A DNA stretch of 64,000 bases, from positions 1 to 64,000 of the forward strand of contig JAAVCP010000029.1 of assembly GCA_014802265.1 (NCBI GenBank), read 5' to 3'. The notes under the pieces are model-generated. The model made no database searches and had not been told where the DNA came from. It saw nothing but the letters and a program-made list of their open reading frames with translations. A program made the position numbers and the translations under genes. Of this stretch, positions 52,787 to 63,189 are shown piece after piece; the stretch's first letter is position 1; each line of letters begins with the position of its first letter. The stretch comes from Bacteroides sp. (GTDB taxonomy: Bacteria; Bacteroidota; Bacteroidia; Bacteroidales; Muribaculaceae).

Positions 52787-53710
52787 TTAGCTTAAAATTG
52801 AGGCAACTGCAGAATGATATTTGGCAATATTGGAGGCTTTTTTTATAGCTTTATATGATTTTTTGCCAATTTCACTTTCTGCATATTCCCAGAATGGTTT
52901 TATTTTTGAAATAATTTGGCTTTCCCCACATAGTATGGAGGAATAGTGCTCTAAAAGCTGCCGATGGAATTTCAGCATAAGTTCTAACCGATGCTCCTTA
53001 TCCATATCTTTACCGGATATATACTCTGCTATGAGTGAAGGACGATTCAGAAGTCCTCTGCCAATCATTATTCCTGCAATGTCCGGAAACTGCTCTATTG
53101 TATGCCGTATGTCATCAGGAGAGTGAATCTCTCCATTAAATATCACCGGATTTGTACTTACCTTAAGCAGCTCTTCAAACTGATTAAGGTGTAGTTCACC
53201 ACCGTATTGTTGTTTTGCGACACGCGGATGAACTGCAATATGTTCAAGGTGTATATTATTAAGGTGTGGAAGAAGAGTCTTCCACTCGTCAGGTTGGATA
53301 AATCCGAGACGCATCTTTAAAGAGAATTTTACGTCGGGATTTTCTTTTACAGTAGTTTCCACATCAGAAGCAAGCTGGTCATTTGCTATAGTTGCGGCTC
53401 CACGTCCGTGACCTGTCTGCAATGGGAAGGGGCATCCCATGTTGAGATCGATCTCTGTGGCACCATTCTCTTTAAGAATTTCTACCAATGAATTAAGTTC
53501 ATCTTTGTCACGAAAGATTATTTGTGGCACCAGATGAACTTCTGAATTAAGATCTGAGGAGAAGTCTTTAAGATCTCTTTGGCGTATGGTACCTTTTTCA
53601 AGACGTATAAATGGTGTATAATAGTCAGTGAGTGCGCCATAGTTTTTCGCATGGAAATGTCGGTAGGCAGCATCGGTGTGTCCTTGAACAGGAGCGAAAT
53701 GAAATTTCAT
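52787..53710 (-). CDS. dus: tRNA-dihydrouridine synthase
   Basis: A 307-residue FMN enzyme. The N-terminal APVQGHTDAAYRHFH, then DLNMGCPFPLQTGHGRGAA (catalytic Cys in the GCP motif), SLKMRLGF, VHPRVAKQQYGG and IMIGRGLLNRP are family marks. It reduces uridines in the tRNA D-loop. The first motif carries GHT rather than the commoner GVTD form. It is followed by mtnN and preceded by the DUF486 gene (6-bp gap), making a three-gene unit. Confidence 0.88.
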   Translation of the reverse strand: MKFHFAPVQGHTDAAYRHFHAKNYGALTDYYTPFIRLEKGTIRQRDLKDFSSDLNSEVHLVPQIIFRDKDELNSLVEILKENGATEIDLNMGCPFPLQTGHGRGAATIANDQLASDVETTVKENPDVKFSLKMRLGFIQPDEWKTLLPHLNNIHLEHIAVHPRVAKQQYGGELHLNQFEELLKVSTNPVIFNGEIHSPDDIRHTIEQFPDIAGIMIGRGLLNRPSLIAEYISGKDMDKEHRLELMLKFHRQLLEHYSSILCGESQIISKIKPFWEYAESEIGKKSYKAIKKASNIAKYHSAVASILS

Positions 53711-53716
53711 GTTTTC

Positions 53717-54106
53717 TTATTTATTTGGTAAGAATGTGAAGCAAACTGCTCCTATGAGGCAAATGAATGCCGCAACATGATTCCAATGAAGTTTCTCACC
53801 TGAGAAAAAGAACATTGCAAGCACAGTGAAGACAGTTAGTGTAATTACTTCCTGAATAATTTTTAATTGGAAAAGAGTAAAAGGTCCTCCATTTTCATGA
53901 AACCCTATTCTGTTAGCTGGAATCATGAAGCAATATTCAAGTAAGGCGACACCCCATGAGGCGAGTATCACGGCAAAGAGAGGCCAACTCTTTGTTACAC
54001 CGGCATTTTGAAGTTTGAGGTTACCATACCATGCCACTGTCATAAATACATTGGATATGATTAGGAGTAGAATCGTTACGATTGAAGCTTTCATATATGA
54101 TGACAT
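53717..54106 (-). CDS. DUF486 / DMT family small membrane protein
   Basis: A 129-residue inner-membrane protein with four hydrophobic segments. AWYGNLKLQN near residue 25, ALLEYCFMIPANRIGF in the middle and LKIIQEVITLTVFTVLAMFF are the recognised DUF486 marks. Transport substrate, if any, is unknown. It heads a minus-strand unit with dus and mtnN. A -7 box TAATTTTG lies at 54130-54123. Confidence 0.85.
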   Translation of the reverse strand: MSSYMKASIVTILLLIISNVFMTVAWYGNLKLQNAGVTKSWPLFAVILASWGVALLEYCFMIPANRIGFHENGGPFTLFQLKIIQEVITLTVFTVLAMFFFSGEKLHWNHVAAFICLIGAVCFTFLPNK

Positions 54107-54271
54107 TGTAATAATTCAAATGCAAAATTACTCAATTTATAGCAATTAATCCACATATATTATCACAAAGTTTTTATATACAGTATACTTGGCTGATATA
54201 TAATATATAAATTTTTAATGGCAAAAGATTATAAAGTTAACTTAGTTATATTAACTTAATTGCAGTTTAAC

Positions 54272-54302
54272 TTGGCTATAAGGGGTTTTTTGAGTAATTT
54301 TG
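54272..54302 (+). promoter_or_regulatory. Promoter for the flavodiiron protein gene
   Basis: TTG (54272-54274), 20 bp, TAATTTTG (54295-54302). The predicted leader is about 58 nt to ATG 54368. Confidence 0.72.
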
Positions 54303-54367
54303 CATTATTAAAACAGACAGGAAATAATGTTACTGTTATAAATAATTTGTAAATAAAAAATATTCAT

Positions 54368-55564
54368 ATGAATATCAGAGAAATAACCGATGGTGTGACC
54401 TATGTCGGAGTCAATGATCGTACTACCGACCGCTTTGAGGCACTTTGGCCTCTTCCCAACGGTGTAAGCTACAACTCTTACTTGGTAAAAGGAAAAAATA
54501 AGACAGTTCTTATCGACACTGTAGAGATAGGCGCAGTGCGTGATCTTATTCGTTCAATTATCAATCAAATAGGTACAAAACAGATTGATTATATAGTGGT
54601 GAACCACATGGAACCTGATCATTCAGGAGGCATACCTGTAGTGCTTGACCATTTCCCGGAGGCAAAGATAGTAGGTAATAAGCAGACTATTGCAATGGTA
54701 AAGGGATATTATGGCATTGAAGATGATCGCTTTATGGAGATTGCTGACGGAAGCACACTTGACATAGGAGGAAAAACTTTGCATTTTATTCTCACTCCGA
54801 TGGTGCATTGGCCCGAAACAATGATGACTTACATTGAGGAAAATGGAGTCCTCTTCACAGGCGATGCCTTTGGAACGTTTGGTGCTCTTAATGGTGGAGT
54901 AGTAGACTCTGAAATGGATACAGACTGGTATCGCTACGAAATGTATCGTTATTATTCCAATATAGTAGGGAAATATGGTCGTTTTGTACAGCGTGCACTT
55001 GATAAGACAAAAGCGTTAATAATCAACTATATTTGTTCAACCCACGGTCCAGTATGGCACGATGAGATCAGTAAAGTTGTAGAAATATATGACCAACTCA
55101 GTCGCTATGAAAGTGAGGCAGGTGTGACAATCATCTATGGCTCAATGTATGGCAACACTGCTGAAGTGGCAGAAGAAATAGGTAGACAACTTGCTGCAAG
55201 AGGTGTACGCAAAATTAAGATACACAATGCATCTAAATCAAGCTTAAGTGATATGATTACAGATGCTTTCCGATATGAGGGTCTGATTGTAGGGTCTGCC
55301 ACATATTCGATGCATATTTTCCCTCCGGTTGAACAGTTTATGATTGCAATGGAGACGCGGGAGATAAAGAATAAAGTTATTGCCACATTTGGTTCATTTA
55401 CATGGGCTTCGGCTGCCATAAAAGGTATCAACGATTATGTTGCCAAGTTAAATATCAATGTGGTAGACACACTTGAGATGAAGCATTCTGCCAAGGAAGA
55501 AACCTTTGCTGCCATAGCTCGTCTTGCCGATAATGTGGTGGCTGCCCTCAAGTTGGTAGATTGA
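54368..55564 (+). CDS. fprA: FprA-type flavodiiron protein (A-type flavoprotein)
   Basis: The protein has 398 residues. The N-terminal metallo-beta-lactamase-like domain holds the di-iron site: NHMEPDHSGG near 78-87, a later MVHWPETM and GDAFGTFG, and CSTHGPVWH near 225. The C-terminal flavodoxin domain has IIYGSMYGNTAEVAEEIG for FMN and YSMHIFPPVEQF. Such enzymes reduce O2 or NO to protect strict anaerobes, fed by rubredoxin or a reductase; neither gene is adjacent. The next gene starts 7 bp later. Confidence 0.93.
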   Translation: MNIREITDGVTYVGVNDRTTDRFEALWPLPNGVSYNSYLVKGKNKTVLIDTVEIGAVRDLIRSIINQIGTKQIDYIVVNHMEPDHSGGIPVVLDHFPEAKIVGNKQTIAMVKGYYGIEDDRFMEIADGSTLDIGGKTLHFILTPMVHWPETMMTYIEENGVLFTGDAFGTFGALNGGVVDSEMDTDWYRYEMYRYYSNIVGKYGRFVQRALDKTKALIINYICSTHGPVWHDEISKVVEIYDQLSRYESEAGVTIIYGSMYGNTAEVAEEIGRQLAARGVRKIKIHNASKSSLSDMITDAFRYEGLIVGSATYSMHIFPPVEQFMIAMETREIKNKVIATFGSFTWASAAIKGINDYVAKLNINVVDTLEMKHSAKEETFAAIARLADNVVAALKLVD

Positions 55565-55571
55565 TATATAT

Positions 55572-56180
55572 ATGGAAAATCAATCTAAGGAAACACATCC
55601 CTTGGAGCCATTCCTCCCCCCAAACGCAAGGCTCCTTATGTGTGGCACCTTCCCTCCCAAGCAGAACCGCTGGTCAATGAATTTTTATTATCCGAACTTT
55701 ATCAACGATATGTGGAGGATTTTCGGGCTTATCTATTTTGGCGATAAAGATTCTCTCGTTGACGTGGCAAATAAGACTTTTTATGTCGAGGCAATAAAAT
55801 CTCTGCTTTTGCAATGGGGAATAGCCCTAAGCGACACGGGTAAGGAAGTAGTGCGCACTAAAGATAATGCCTCAGACAAATGGCTTCAAATTGATCGTCC
55901 GATTGATCTTGCTGCCACATTGGAGGAGATTCCGGATTGTGTTGCTGTAGCCACCACAGGAGAGAAAGCGGCAAGTATAATTGCAGAGTTAACAGGCACG
56001 GAAGTGCCGAAAGTAGGTGAGTGGCAAGAGTGTTCCCTTACACTTTCAGATGGCACCGCCAGAGAATTCCGCCATTGGCGAATGCCCTCCACTTCCAGGG
56101 CTTATCCTATGAAGCTGGAGAAGAAAGCCGAGTTCTATCGGAAAATGCTTAAGGAAACGTCATTATTGCCAGTCTCGTAA
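55572..56180 (+). CDS. Uracil-DNA-glycosylase-like protein
   Basis: A 202-residue cytoplasmic protein. LEPFLPPNARLLMCGTFPPKQNRWSM at the start is like the GTFP form of motif A in the broader uracil-DNA glycosylase superfamily (including hypoxanthine glycosylases). A late FRHWRMPSTSRAY resembles the LPSTSP/LPSTS substrate loop. It probably removes damaged bases from DNA. It sits 7 bp after the flavodiiron gene, so they may be co-expressed under oxidative or nitrosative stress. Confidence 0.75.
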   Translation: MENQSKETHPLEPFLPPNARLLMCGTFPPKQNRWSMNFYYPNFINDMWRIFGLIYFGDKDSLVDVANKTFYVEAIKSLLLQWGIALSDTGKEVVRTKDNASDKWLQIDRPIDLAATLEEIPDCVAVATTGEKAASIIAELTGTEVPKVGEWQECSLTLSDGTAREFRHWRMPSTSRAYPMKLEKKAEFYRKMLKETSLLPVS

Positions 56181-56200
56181 AATGAAAAACTGATATAAGA

Positions 56201-56887
56201 ATGATGTTAGATTTGATTCCACTGGCAATTTTTGATGCCAGTCAGTTCTTTCAATGGTTTGTTGAAAATGCAAATTATCTTTTTGTGTTTTTATTTATGG
56301 TGATAGAGAGTTCGTTTATCCCTTTCCCATCAGAAGTAGTAGTTCCTCCCGCAGCTTATCTTGCCTGCACAAATACAGGAGCTGGTGCTGACATGAATAT
56401 ATTTATGGTAATTGTCTGTGCCACTTTGGGAGCATTGGTAGGTGCATTCGTAAATTATTTCCTTGCACTTTGGATAGGTCGTCCGGTTGTATATGCTTTT
56501 GCAGATAGCCGTTTTGGTCACATGCTGATGATTAATCGTGAAAAAGTGGAAAAAGCAGAGGCATATTTTGATAAGCATGGTGCTATATCTACCTTTATAG
56601 GTCGTCTGATTCCTGCCATAAGGCAACTTATTTCTATACCTGCGGGTATCTCAAGAATGAATATAGGACAGTTTGCAATATTCACTACTCTTGGGGCGTT
56701 GGTTTGGAACGGAGTGTTGGGTGCGCTGGGATACTGGCTGTCAACTACGGTAAATCCTGATCAACTTTTTGAAAAGGTAGAGGAGTATAACCGCTATCTG
56801 ACCTGGGCAGGTTATGGAATTGCGGCGGTCTGTTTGGCTTTTATTCTTTGGCATGCATTCAAACCAAAGGAAAAAACAAAGATATAA
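56201..56887 (+). CDS. DedA/SNARE-associated family membrane protein
   Basis: A 228-residue inner-membrane protein. FMVIESSFIPFPSEVVVPPAAYLA near residues 30-55, LGALVGAFVNYFLALWIGRPVVY and FIGRLIPAIRQLISIPAGISRM are the DedA marks, including the conserved Glu and the FIGR(F/L)IPxxR motif. Family members act as lipid (undecaprenyl-phosphate) flippases or in membrane homeostasis. It follows the glycosylase gene by 20 bp and precedes rpe by 23 bp. Confidence 0.9.
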   Translation: MMLDLIPLAIFDASQFFQWFVENANYLFVFLFMVIESSFIPFPSEVVVPPAAYLACTNTGAGADMNIFMVIVCATLGALVGAFVNYFLALWIGRPVVYAFADSRFGHMLMINREKVEKAEAYFDKHGAISTFIGRLIPAIRQLISIPAGISRMNIGQFAIFTTLGALVWNGVLGALGYWLSTTVNPDQLFEKVEEYNRYLTWAGYGIAAVCLAFILWHAFKPKEKTKI

Positions 56888-56910
56888 GAACCATTTAACC
56901 ATAATCAACC

Positions 56911-57555
56911 ATGAAAGTATCACCCTCATTATTATCAGCTAATTTTGCTAATTTAACTCCTGATATAGAGATGCTTAATAATTCGGAAGCCGATTATCTG
57001 CATCTTGATGTGATGGATGGGGTATTTGTTCCTAATATATCTTTTGGGTTTCCTGTGCTTAAAGCAGTCAGCAAAATATGTGAGAAACCATTGGATGTGC
57101 ATCTTATGATTATTGAACCTGAAAAATGGATTTCACAGGTGAGAGATCTTGGTGCTGAATATATGAATGTGCATCAAGAGGCATGTCTGCATCTTCACAG
57201 CACAGTAAGTCGTATCCATGATGCCGGCATGAAAGCAGCTGTGACCTTAAATCCGTCTACCCCTGTATCGCTGCTTTCAGACATTATCACGGATGTAGAC
57301 ATGGTACTTCTTATGTCGGTCAATCCAGGATTTGGAGGTCAGAAGTTTATCGCCAATACCCTCAAGAAGGTAAGGGAACTTCGCCAGCTGATTGCAGAGT
57401 CAGGTTCGCAGGCTTTGATAGAGATTGACGGCGGAGTGAATGCGCAAACAGGAAAACAACTTGCTGAAGTAGGAGCTGATATTCTTGTTGCAGGCAGCTA
57501 TGTATTTGGAGCCTCAAATCCGGAAGAGAGAATCAACCTCTTGAAAAATCTCTGA
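56911..57555 (+). CDS. rpe: Ribulose-phosphate 3-epimerase
   Basis: A 214-residue TIM-barrel enzyme. SPSLLSANFANL at the start, HLDVMDGVFVPNISFG with catalytic Asp and metal ligands, DVHLMI, MSVNPGFGGQKFI and EIDGGVNAQT are all family motifs. It interconverts ribulose 5-phosphate and xylulose 5-phosphate in the pentose phosphate pathway. Last gene of a plus-strand run from fprA; followed at once by a 58-bp perfect palindrome. Confidence 0.95.
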   Translation: MKVSPSLLSANFANLTPDIEMLNNSEADYLHLDVMDGVFVPNISFGFPVLKAVSKICEKPLDVHLMIIEPEKWISQVRDLGAEYMNVHQEACLHLHSTVSRIHDAGMKAAVTLNPSTPVSLLSDIITDVDMVLLMSVNPGFGGQKFIANTLKKVRELRQLIAESGSQALIEIDGGVNAQTGKQLAEVGADILVAGSYVFGASNPEERINLLKNL

Positions 57556-57569
57556 TTACCGATTTCTGC

Positions 57570-57627
57570 TATATGCCTTGCAGCCGCCATTCTGTAAATT
57601 TACAGAATGGCGGCTGCAAGGCATATA
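57570..57627. terminator. 58-bp perfect palindrome, probable terminator of rpe
   Basis: The 29-base left arm (57570-57598) is the exact reverse complement of the right arm (57599-57627), with no spacer; the arms include GCCTTGCAGCCGCCATTCTG. As RNA it would form a stem of about 27 bp with a 4-nt loop. It begins 15 bp after the rpe stop. A terminator is the simplest role. The length and perfection are unusual, and as DNA it could extrude a cruciform. Confidence 0.85.
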
Positions 57628-57734
57628 TATAATAAGACATTTATTATTACGTTATAATAATAAACCAAGTAATTTTAAGGTGTGGTTAGGGAGTCCAGCT
57701 ATAAGGACTGAAATCTTAAAGTAGTAATTTACAA

Positions 57735-58394
57735 ATGTCAAATCAAATGAATAAAATTATTTTGGGATTTATTGCTTCGCTGTTTTGTTGGTCAGGATGT
57801 CATGCAGCTGATGGTATAAATTCAATTCTTTGGGGATTACGGGGCGCTGTAGATTATAATTTTCCGTCGAAGTGGCATTTTGATGGTGGCTCGGTAAATA
57901 TGCATACTCCAGGTTATGGATTTACTCTTGGGGGAGTATGTAATGTCTATCTTGGTAAAGGATTTTATTTGGAACCGGGAGTGTCGTTTTTCTATGACAC
58001 CTATAAATATGATTTTGTTGTGGTTGATCCGGGTTTTTATATGGTCACAAATAAACCGGGTATTAATAAATTAGGATTGCGTGTACCTGTAATGGCAGGA
58101 TATACTTTTGACATCTCCGATGCATTCTCAATGTGTGTATATACCGGACCTGAATTTAGCTATTCATTTTCAGGTAAGATTAAATGGAGTGAAGATTTTG
58201 AGGTGTATTTATCAGATAATCTTTTTGAATCTGAACAACGTCGTGCTGATGCTGCATGGAAAGTGGGAATAGGTTTTCCCTATAAATCTCTGATGGCAAG
58301 TATAGATATAGCCCTCGGCATGACTGATATTCTCAAATCAGACATGCGAGGGTATGATCGTCGTTTTTCAGTAGCGCTAACTTATTATTTATAG
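57735..58394 (+). CDS. Outer-membrane beta-barrel protein (PorT/OmpW-like small barrel)
   Basis: A 219-residue protein with a signal peptide (ILGFIASLFCWSGCHAA). Eight or so amphipathic strands follow, such as YGFTLGGVCNVYLGKGFYLEPGV and NKLGLRVPVMAGYTF, ending FSVALTYYL, typical of small Bacteroidetes barrels (outer membrane beta-barrel, PF13568 type). Function unknown. The start could be M1 or M5 (57747). It converges on ligA with a 4-bp gap. Confidence 0.8.
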   Translation: MSNQMNKIILGFIASLFCWSGCHAADGINSILWGLRGAVDYNFPSKWHFDGGSVNMHTPGYGFTLGGVCNVYLGKGFYLEPGVSFFYDTYKYDFVVVDPGFYMVTNKPGINKLGLRVPVMAGYTFDISDAFSMCVYTGPEFSYSFSGKIKWSEDFEVYLSDNLFESEQRRADAAWKVGIGFPYKSLMASIDIALGMTDILKSDMRGYDRRFSVALTYYL

Positions 58395-58398
58395 GGAC

Positions 58399-60414
58399 TT
58401 ACTGATTATTAAGCATCTCAAGAAACTCGGATTCTGAAACCATGGGGATTCCGAGCTTTTCACATTTTTCACGTTTTGCAGGACCCATATTCTCACCGGC
58501 AAGTACAAAACTTGTCTTCTTGGAGATGCTACCGGTGTGCTTACCACCTTCCCGCTCAATGATATCTTTATATTCATCACGTGAATGGTGTGAGAATGTA
58601 CCCGAGATGACAATCGTTTTTCCTTCAAGTGCATTCCCTTTAGGGGCAAGTTTCTCTTCAGAGAGACTCATCTGTACCCCGGCTTTTGCGAGACGCTTGA
58701 TATTGTCAATACTCACAGGATTACGTAAATAGTCATAAATACACTTTGCAATTATCGGACCCACATCAGGTATTTCTGTAAGTTCAGCTTCCGACATTGC
58801 CAGCATGTTGTCCATTGTTTTAACTGCTGAAGCGATTCGCTTTGCAGTGGTTTCTCCTACATTTGGGATTGACAAAGCATATACCACTCGTTCAAATGGT
58901 ACGCTTTTTGAAGCCTCAATTCCATCAATGATTCGTTGAGCGGATTTTTCGCCCATACGTTCAAGCGACTTTAGTTGATCGGCAGTGAGGTCATATAGAT
59001 CTGCGATGTGTTCAACCAATCCGCAATCAAATAGCATTTCAGCAGTTTCTTCACCGATACCGTCAATATTCATCATTCTTCGGGCGCAGAAATGTTCGAT
59101 TTTACCCGTAATTTGTGGACGGCATCCATAATGGTTTGGACAACACCAAGCTGCATCTCCGTAAATACGTACAAGTTGTGTGCCACACTCAGGACATTTC
59201 GTTACAAACTGAATTTTAGATGCGTTTGATTGACGTTTTGAGACCTCAACTCCAGTAATTTTAGGAATAATTTCTCCGCCTTTCTCCACATAGAGCCAAT
59301 CACCCTCATGAATGTCAAGTTCTTGAATTATATCATCATTGTGAAGAGATGCCCTCTTAACAATTGTGCCTGAAAGAAGCACCGGTTCAAGATTTGCCAC
59401 GGGAGTCACTATACCCATTCTACCAGTTTCAAACGAAACAAAGCGCAGGGGAGTGCAAGCTTTCTCCGGGTTAAACTTAAAAGCTATTGCCCATCGTGGA
59501 GATTTGGCAGTATAGCCAAGATTAAGCTGTTGTCTCAAGGAGTTGACTTTAAAAACAAGTCCGTCAGTCGCCACCGGAAGCTCTTTTCGATGTACGTCCC
59601 AATAGCTAATGTACTTATTCACTTCTTCAAGCGAATGAAGTTTTGCCATAGCTTTTGACACCTTAAATCCCCATCTTTTTACAGCCTCCATATTGTCATA
59701 GTGATTATCATAAGGGAGATTATCACTGAGCAGATAATAAAAACGGGCATCAAGATGTCTTTTTGCAACCTCTTTTGAAGCCTGCATCTTAAGTGTGCCG
59801 GAGGCAGCATTACGCGGATTAGCGAAGAGAGGCTCTTCATTATATGCTCTTTCTGCATTCAATTTTTCAAACACTTCCCAGGGCATAAGAATCTCACCAC
59901 GAATCTCAAATTCATCAGGCCAATTGCCCGGCTGAAGCTGAAGCGGGATGCTGCGTATAGTCTTCACATTTGCCGTCACATCGTCTCCTTGTGTACCGTC
60001 ACCACGTGTCACTGCCCTTACCATTCTACCGTTCTGATAAGTGATTGATATGGAGGTGCCGTCAAATTTCATTTCCCCAACAATTTCAAAGTCATCGCTG
60101 CCGATACCTCTGCGTACACGGTCGAACCAATCATCAACCTCCTCTATTGAATATGAATTAGAGAGTGACATCATAGGATGAGTATGAACTACGTGTTCAA
60201 ATCCTTTGGAAAGATCGGATCCTACACGCTGAGTGGGTGACAATGGATCGTCAAACTCTGGAAATTCTTTCTCCAAAGACTCCAACTCCTTAAGCATCAT
60301 ATCAAACTCTTTATCTGATATTTCCGGAGAGTTTAAGATATAGTAGTTGTGGTTATGTTGATGAAGTTCTGTGCGAAGGCTTTCAATTTTTGACTTTGCT
60401 TCAATTGAATTCAT
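58399..60414 (-). CDS. ligA: NAD-dependent DNA ligase
   Basis: The track start (60444) overlaps truA; ATG 60414 ([17 protein letters not shown]) gives 671 residues, the same as E. coli LigA. The active-site Lys is in [17 protein letters not shown]-binding Ia domain, OB fold, the zinc-finger Cys (CPECGTQL and later CCPNHYGC), HhH repeats ([20 protein letters not shown]) and a C-terminal BRCT domain ([11 protein letters not shown]) are all visible. It seals nicks in replication and repair. It probably shares a transcript with truA and speA upstream. Confidence 0.95.
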   Translation of the reverse strand: MNSIEAKSKIESLRTELHQHNHNYYILNSPEISDKEFDMMLKELESLEKEFPEFDDPLSPTQRVGSDLSKGFEHVVHTHPMMSLSNSYSIEEVDDWFDRVRRGIGSDDFEIVGEMKFDGTSISITYQNGRMVRAVTRGDGTQGDDVTANVKTIRSIPLQLQPGNWPDEFEIRGEILMPWEVFEKLNAERAYNEEPLFANPRNAASGTLKMQASKEVAKRHLDARFYYLLSDNLPYDNHYDNMEAVKRWGFKVSKAMAKLHSLEEVNKYISYWDVHRKELPVATDGLVFKVNSLRQQLNLGYTAKSPRWAIAFKFNPEKACTPLRFVSFETGRMGIVTPVANLEPVLLSGTIVKRASLHNDDIIQELDIHEGDWLYVEKGGEIIPKITGVEVSKRQSNASKIQFVTKCPECGTQLVRIYGDAAWCCPNHYGCRPQITGKIEHFCARRMMNIDGIGEETAEMLFDCGLVEHIADLYDLTADQLKSLERMGEKSAQRIIDGIEASKSVPFERVVYALSIPNVGETTAKRIASAVKTMDNMLAMSEAELTEIPDVGPIIAKCIYDYLRNPVSIDNIKRLAKAGVQMSLSEEKLAPKGNALEGKTIVISGTFSHHSRDEYKDIIEREGGKHTGSISKKTSFVLAGENMGPAKREKCEKLGIPMVSESEFLEMLNNQ

Positions 60415-60440
60415 AATGCAAATTTTTAGAGATTGAGAAG

Positions 60441-61226
60441 TCACTCATGAATATAGGGATATTTCACTTCCCAAAGGAAGAGAGCTTGCGGAGGCATAGA
60501 TGTGCCTGCTGCACACCGATTTTTTTTATTCACAATATTTTGGAAATCTTCCACTGAAAGTTTCCCACGCCCCACATCAACTAAAGTACCCACAACCGCC
60601 CTTACCATATTTCGCAGAAAACGGTCAGCAGTAATTGTAAACACAATTCCGTTGTTAATGAACAAAGAACCATGCACAGATTCTTCATCAATCTTGTCCC
60701 AGCGGGCTTTCCTAACATCACAGATATTGGTTTTTGCATCAGAATGAAGTTTGGCAAAAGATGTGAAATCGTCAGTTGAAAGAAGAAGAGAGGCTGCCTC
60801 ATTCATTTTTTCTACATCAAGATGAGAAGGAGAGTGCCATGAATAGGGGTGTATGAAAGGTGATTTTTCAAAAGTCACAAAATATTTATAAGATCTTTCC
60901 GAGGCATCAAACCGTGCATGGGCATTGTCTGCCACTGGTATGACATCGAAAATAGATATATCCTTACCTACCAGTCGATTCATAGAGATAAGAAATCTCT
61001 CTTTATCTTTTATAGGCTCTATGAGGTCAAAATGGGCAAACATCTGCCGTGCATGCACACCCGAATCAGTACGACCTGCACCAACAATGGAAATCGGGAG
61101 GCGCGTCACTACTGACAGCGTCTCCTCAATTCTTTGCTGTACTCCTATGGCATTTGGTTGTGATTGCCAGCCATGAAAGTTTGCCCCGTTATATGAGAGT
61201 TGAAGAAAATATCTCATCTCAAACAA
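60441..61226 (-). CDS. truA: tRNA pseudouridine(38-40) synthase
   Basis: The protein has 261 residues. [20 protein letters not shown] at the start and [15 protein letters not shown] with the catalytic Asp near residue 55 identify Tru[22 protein letters not shown] in the second half is also diagnostic. It makes pseudouridine at tRNA positions 38-40. The start is ATG 61226 or the internal ATG 61217; the latter gives the commoner N-terminus. It lies 10 bp after speA and 26 bp before ligA. Confidence 0.94.
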   Translation of the reverse strand: MFEMRYFLQLSYNGANFHGWQSQPNAIGVQQRIEETLSVVTRLPISIVGAGRTDSGVHARQMFAHFDLIEPIKDKERFLISMNRLVGKDISIFDVIPVADNAHARFDASERSYKYFVTFEKSPFIHPYSWHSPSHLDVEKMNEAASLLLSTDDFTSFAKLHSDAKTNICDVRKARWDKIDEESVHGSLFINNGIVFTITADRFLRNMVRAVVGTLVDVGRGKLSVEDFQNIVNKKNRCAAGTSMPPQALFLWEVKYPYIHE

Positions 61227-61236
61227 TCAAATTCAT

Positions 61237-63135
61237 TCAGTCTCGTTCAAGATATGTAATGCCATAGAGACCGGATCGATAGTTATTGAGGAATTGGCGT
61301 CCCTCTTCCGGAGTAATGACTCCCTGTTTCATTGAGCGAGAAACCCAAGTTTCAAGATTACGTACGAGCTTCTTAGGGTTATATTCCACATAATCGAGCA
61401 CATCGGCGACCGGCTCACCGTCGATTATTTGCTCTATTTCGTAGCCATTTTTATTTACAGAGATATGGACTGCGGCAGTGTCGCCAAACAAGTTATGGAG
61501 ATCACCAAGAATTTCCTGATATGCACCGACGAGGAATACCCCTATATAGTAATGTTCGTTAGCCTTCAGTGCATGGACAGGAAGTGAGTAAGACATTCCT
61601 TGCGGAGATACGAATCGGTTGATCTTACCATCTGAATCGCATGTTATGTCTTGAATTGTACATCGGTGATTGGGTTTTTCATCTAAACGTTGCACAGGCA
61701 TAATGGGAAATACCTGGTCAATTGCCCAAGCATCAGTAAGGCTCTGAAATAATGAGAAGTTGCAGAAATATTTTTCAGGCAACATTTTATCAACTTTTTT
61801 TAATTCTTCCGGTGGATGCTTCATTGAGCGGGTAAGGTCATTGACATCACGAGCTACCGACCAGAATAATTTTTCGATTTGAGCACGAGTACGTAAGTCA
61901 AGAAGCCCAAGGCTGAAAAGTTCGAGTGCTTCCTCACGAATTTGAAGCGCGTCATGCCAATCTTCAAACATGCTCGTTGGATTGATACGGTCCCAAATAT
62001 TATAAAGTTCCTTAGTCAATTCATGAGAGTTCTTATCAATCTCTTCATTATCATTCCAAATTGGAAGTTGCGTGGTCTCCAACACCTCAATTATAAGCAC
62101 AGAGTGATGTGCCGTCAGAGAACGTCCACTTTCTGTAATAATATTAGGGTGGGGCAAATTATTCTTTTGGCAAACATCAACCAAAGCGGAAACAGAGTCA
62201 TTGACGTATTCCTGAATAGAATAATTCATTGAATTTTCACCCATTGATGAACGAGTGCCGTCGTAATCAACGCCAAGACCACCACCTATATCGACAAATT
62301 CAATGTTGAAGCCCAGCTTTGAAAGCTGCACATAAAATTGCATAGCTTCACGGAGGGCATTCTTAATGCGGCGAATTTTGGTGATCTGACTTCCAATGTG
62401 GAAATGAATGAGTTTAAGCGACTCAATCATTTTATTCTTTTCAAGAAAAGAAAGGGCATCAAGGAGTTCAGATGAATTAAGACCGAACTTACTGACATCA
62501 CCACCAGATTCCTCCCATTTACCGCTGCCGGAAGAAGAAAGTTTTATGCGAATTCCGATGTTAGGCATTATATTAAGACGCTTTGCCACATCAGAAATAA
62601 GTTTCAGTTCGTTGAGTTTTTCCACCACAAGGTAAATCCTACGTCCCATCTTTTGGGCAAGGAGAGCCAATTCTACATAATCTTCGTCTTTATATCCATT
62701 GCAGACGATAATAGATTTGGAATCGGGATTTACAGCCAAGACAGCATGGAGTTCCGGTTTAGAACCTGCCTCAAGTCCGATATTATATTTATTGCCATGA
62801 CTGACGATTTCTTCTACCACCTGGCGTATCTGGTTCACTTTGATAGGGTAGACGATAAAGTTCTTTCCCGAGTATTTATATTCGTCGGCAGCCTTCTTAA
62901 AACAGGAAGATATTTTTTGGATCCTATTATCAAGAATATCCGGGAACCGGAGAAGGACAGGAGCAGACACGTCACGGAGTTTTAGTTCATCCATTACAAC
63001 TTTAATATCTACAGGTGCACACCCTTCACGTGGTGTAACTTGCACATGTCCTTTCTCATTGATGGAGAAATAAGTCAGTCCCCATCCGCTGATATTGTAG
63101 ATTTCAGTTGAATCTTCAATACGCCATTTTCTCAT
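61237..63135 (-). CDS. speA: Biosynthetic arginine decarboxylase
   Basis: A 632-residue PLP enzyme of the SpeA class. VYPIKVNQIRQVVEEIV near 95-110 holds the PLP-binding Lys. GLEAGSKPEL, the HFHIGSQITKIRRIK segment, VDIGGGLGVDYDG and ITESGRSLTAHH follow, and a late YIGVFLVGAYQEILGDLHNLFGD is typical. It converts arginine to agmatine for polyamine synthesis. It is followed by truA and preceded by ssb and argC on the same strand, so arginine synthesis and use lie side by side. Confidence 0.95.
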   Translation of the reverse strand: MRKWRIEDSTEIYNISGWGLTYFSINEKGHVQVTPREGCAPVDIKVVMDELKLRDVSAPVLLRFPDILDNRIQKISSCFKKAADEYKYSGKNFIVYPIKVNQIRQVVEEIVSHGNKYNIGLEAGSKPELHAVLAVNPDSKSIIVCNGYKDEDYVELALLAQKMGRRIYLVVEKLNELKLISDVAKRLNIMPNIGIRIKLSSSGSGKWEESGGDVSKFGLNSSELLDALSFLEKNKMIESLKLIHFHIGSQITKIRRIKNALREAMQFYVQLSKLGFNIEFVDIGGGLGVDYDGTRSSMGENSMNYSIQEYVNDSVSALVDVCQKNNLPHPNIITESGRSLTAHHSVLIIEVLETTQLPIWNDNEEIDKNSHELTKELYNIWDRINPTSMFEDWHDALQIREEALELFSLGLLDLRTRAQIEKLFWSVARDVNDLTRSMKHPPEELKKVDKMLPEKYFCNFSLFQSLTDAWAIDQVFPIMPVQRLDEKPNHRCTIQDITCDSDGKINRFVSPQGMSYSLPVHALKANEHYYIGVFLVGAYQEILGDLHNLFGDTAAVHISVNKNGYEIEQIIDGEPVADVLDYVEYNPKKLVRNLETWVSRSMKQGVITPEEGRQFLNNYRSGLYGITYLERD

Positions 63136-63189
63136 TCTATCGATATATTTTTACAGTATGTAGATTATATTATTGAAGTTTAGACAACT

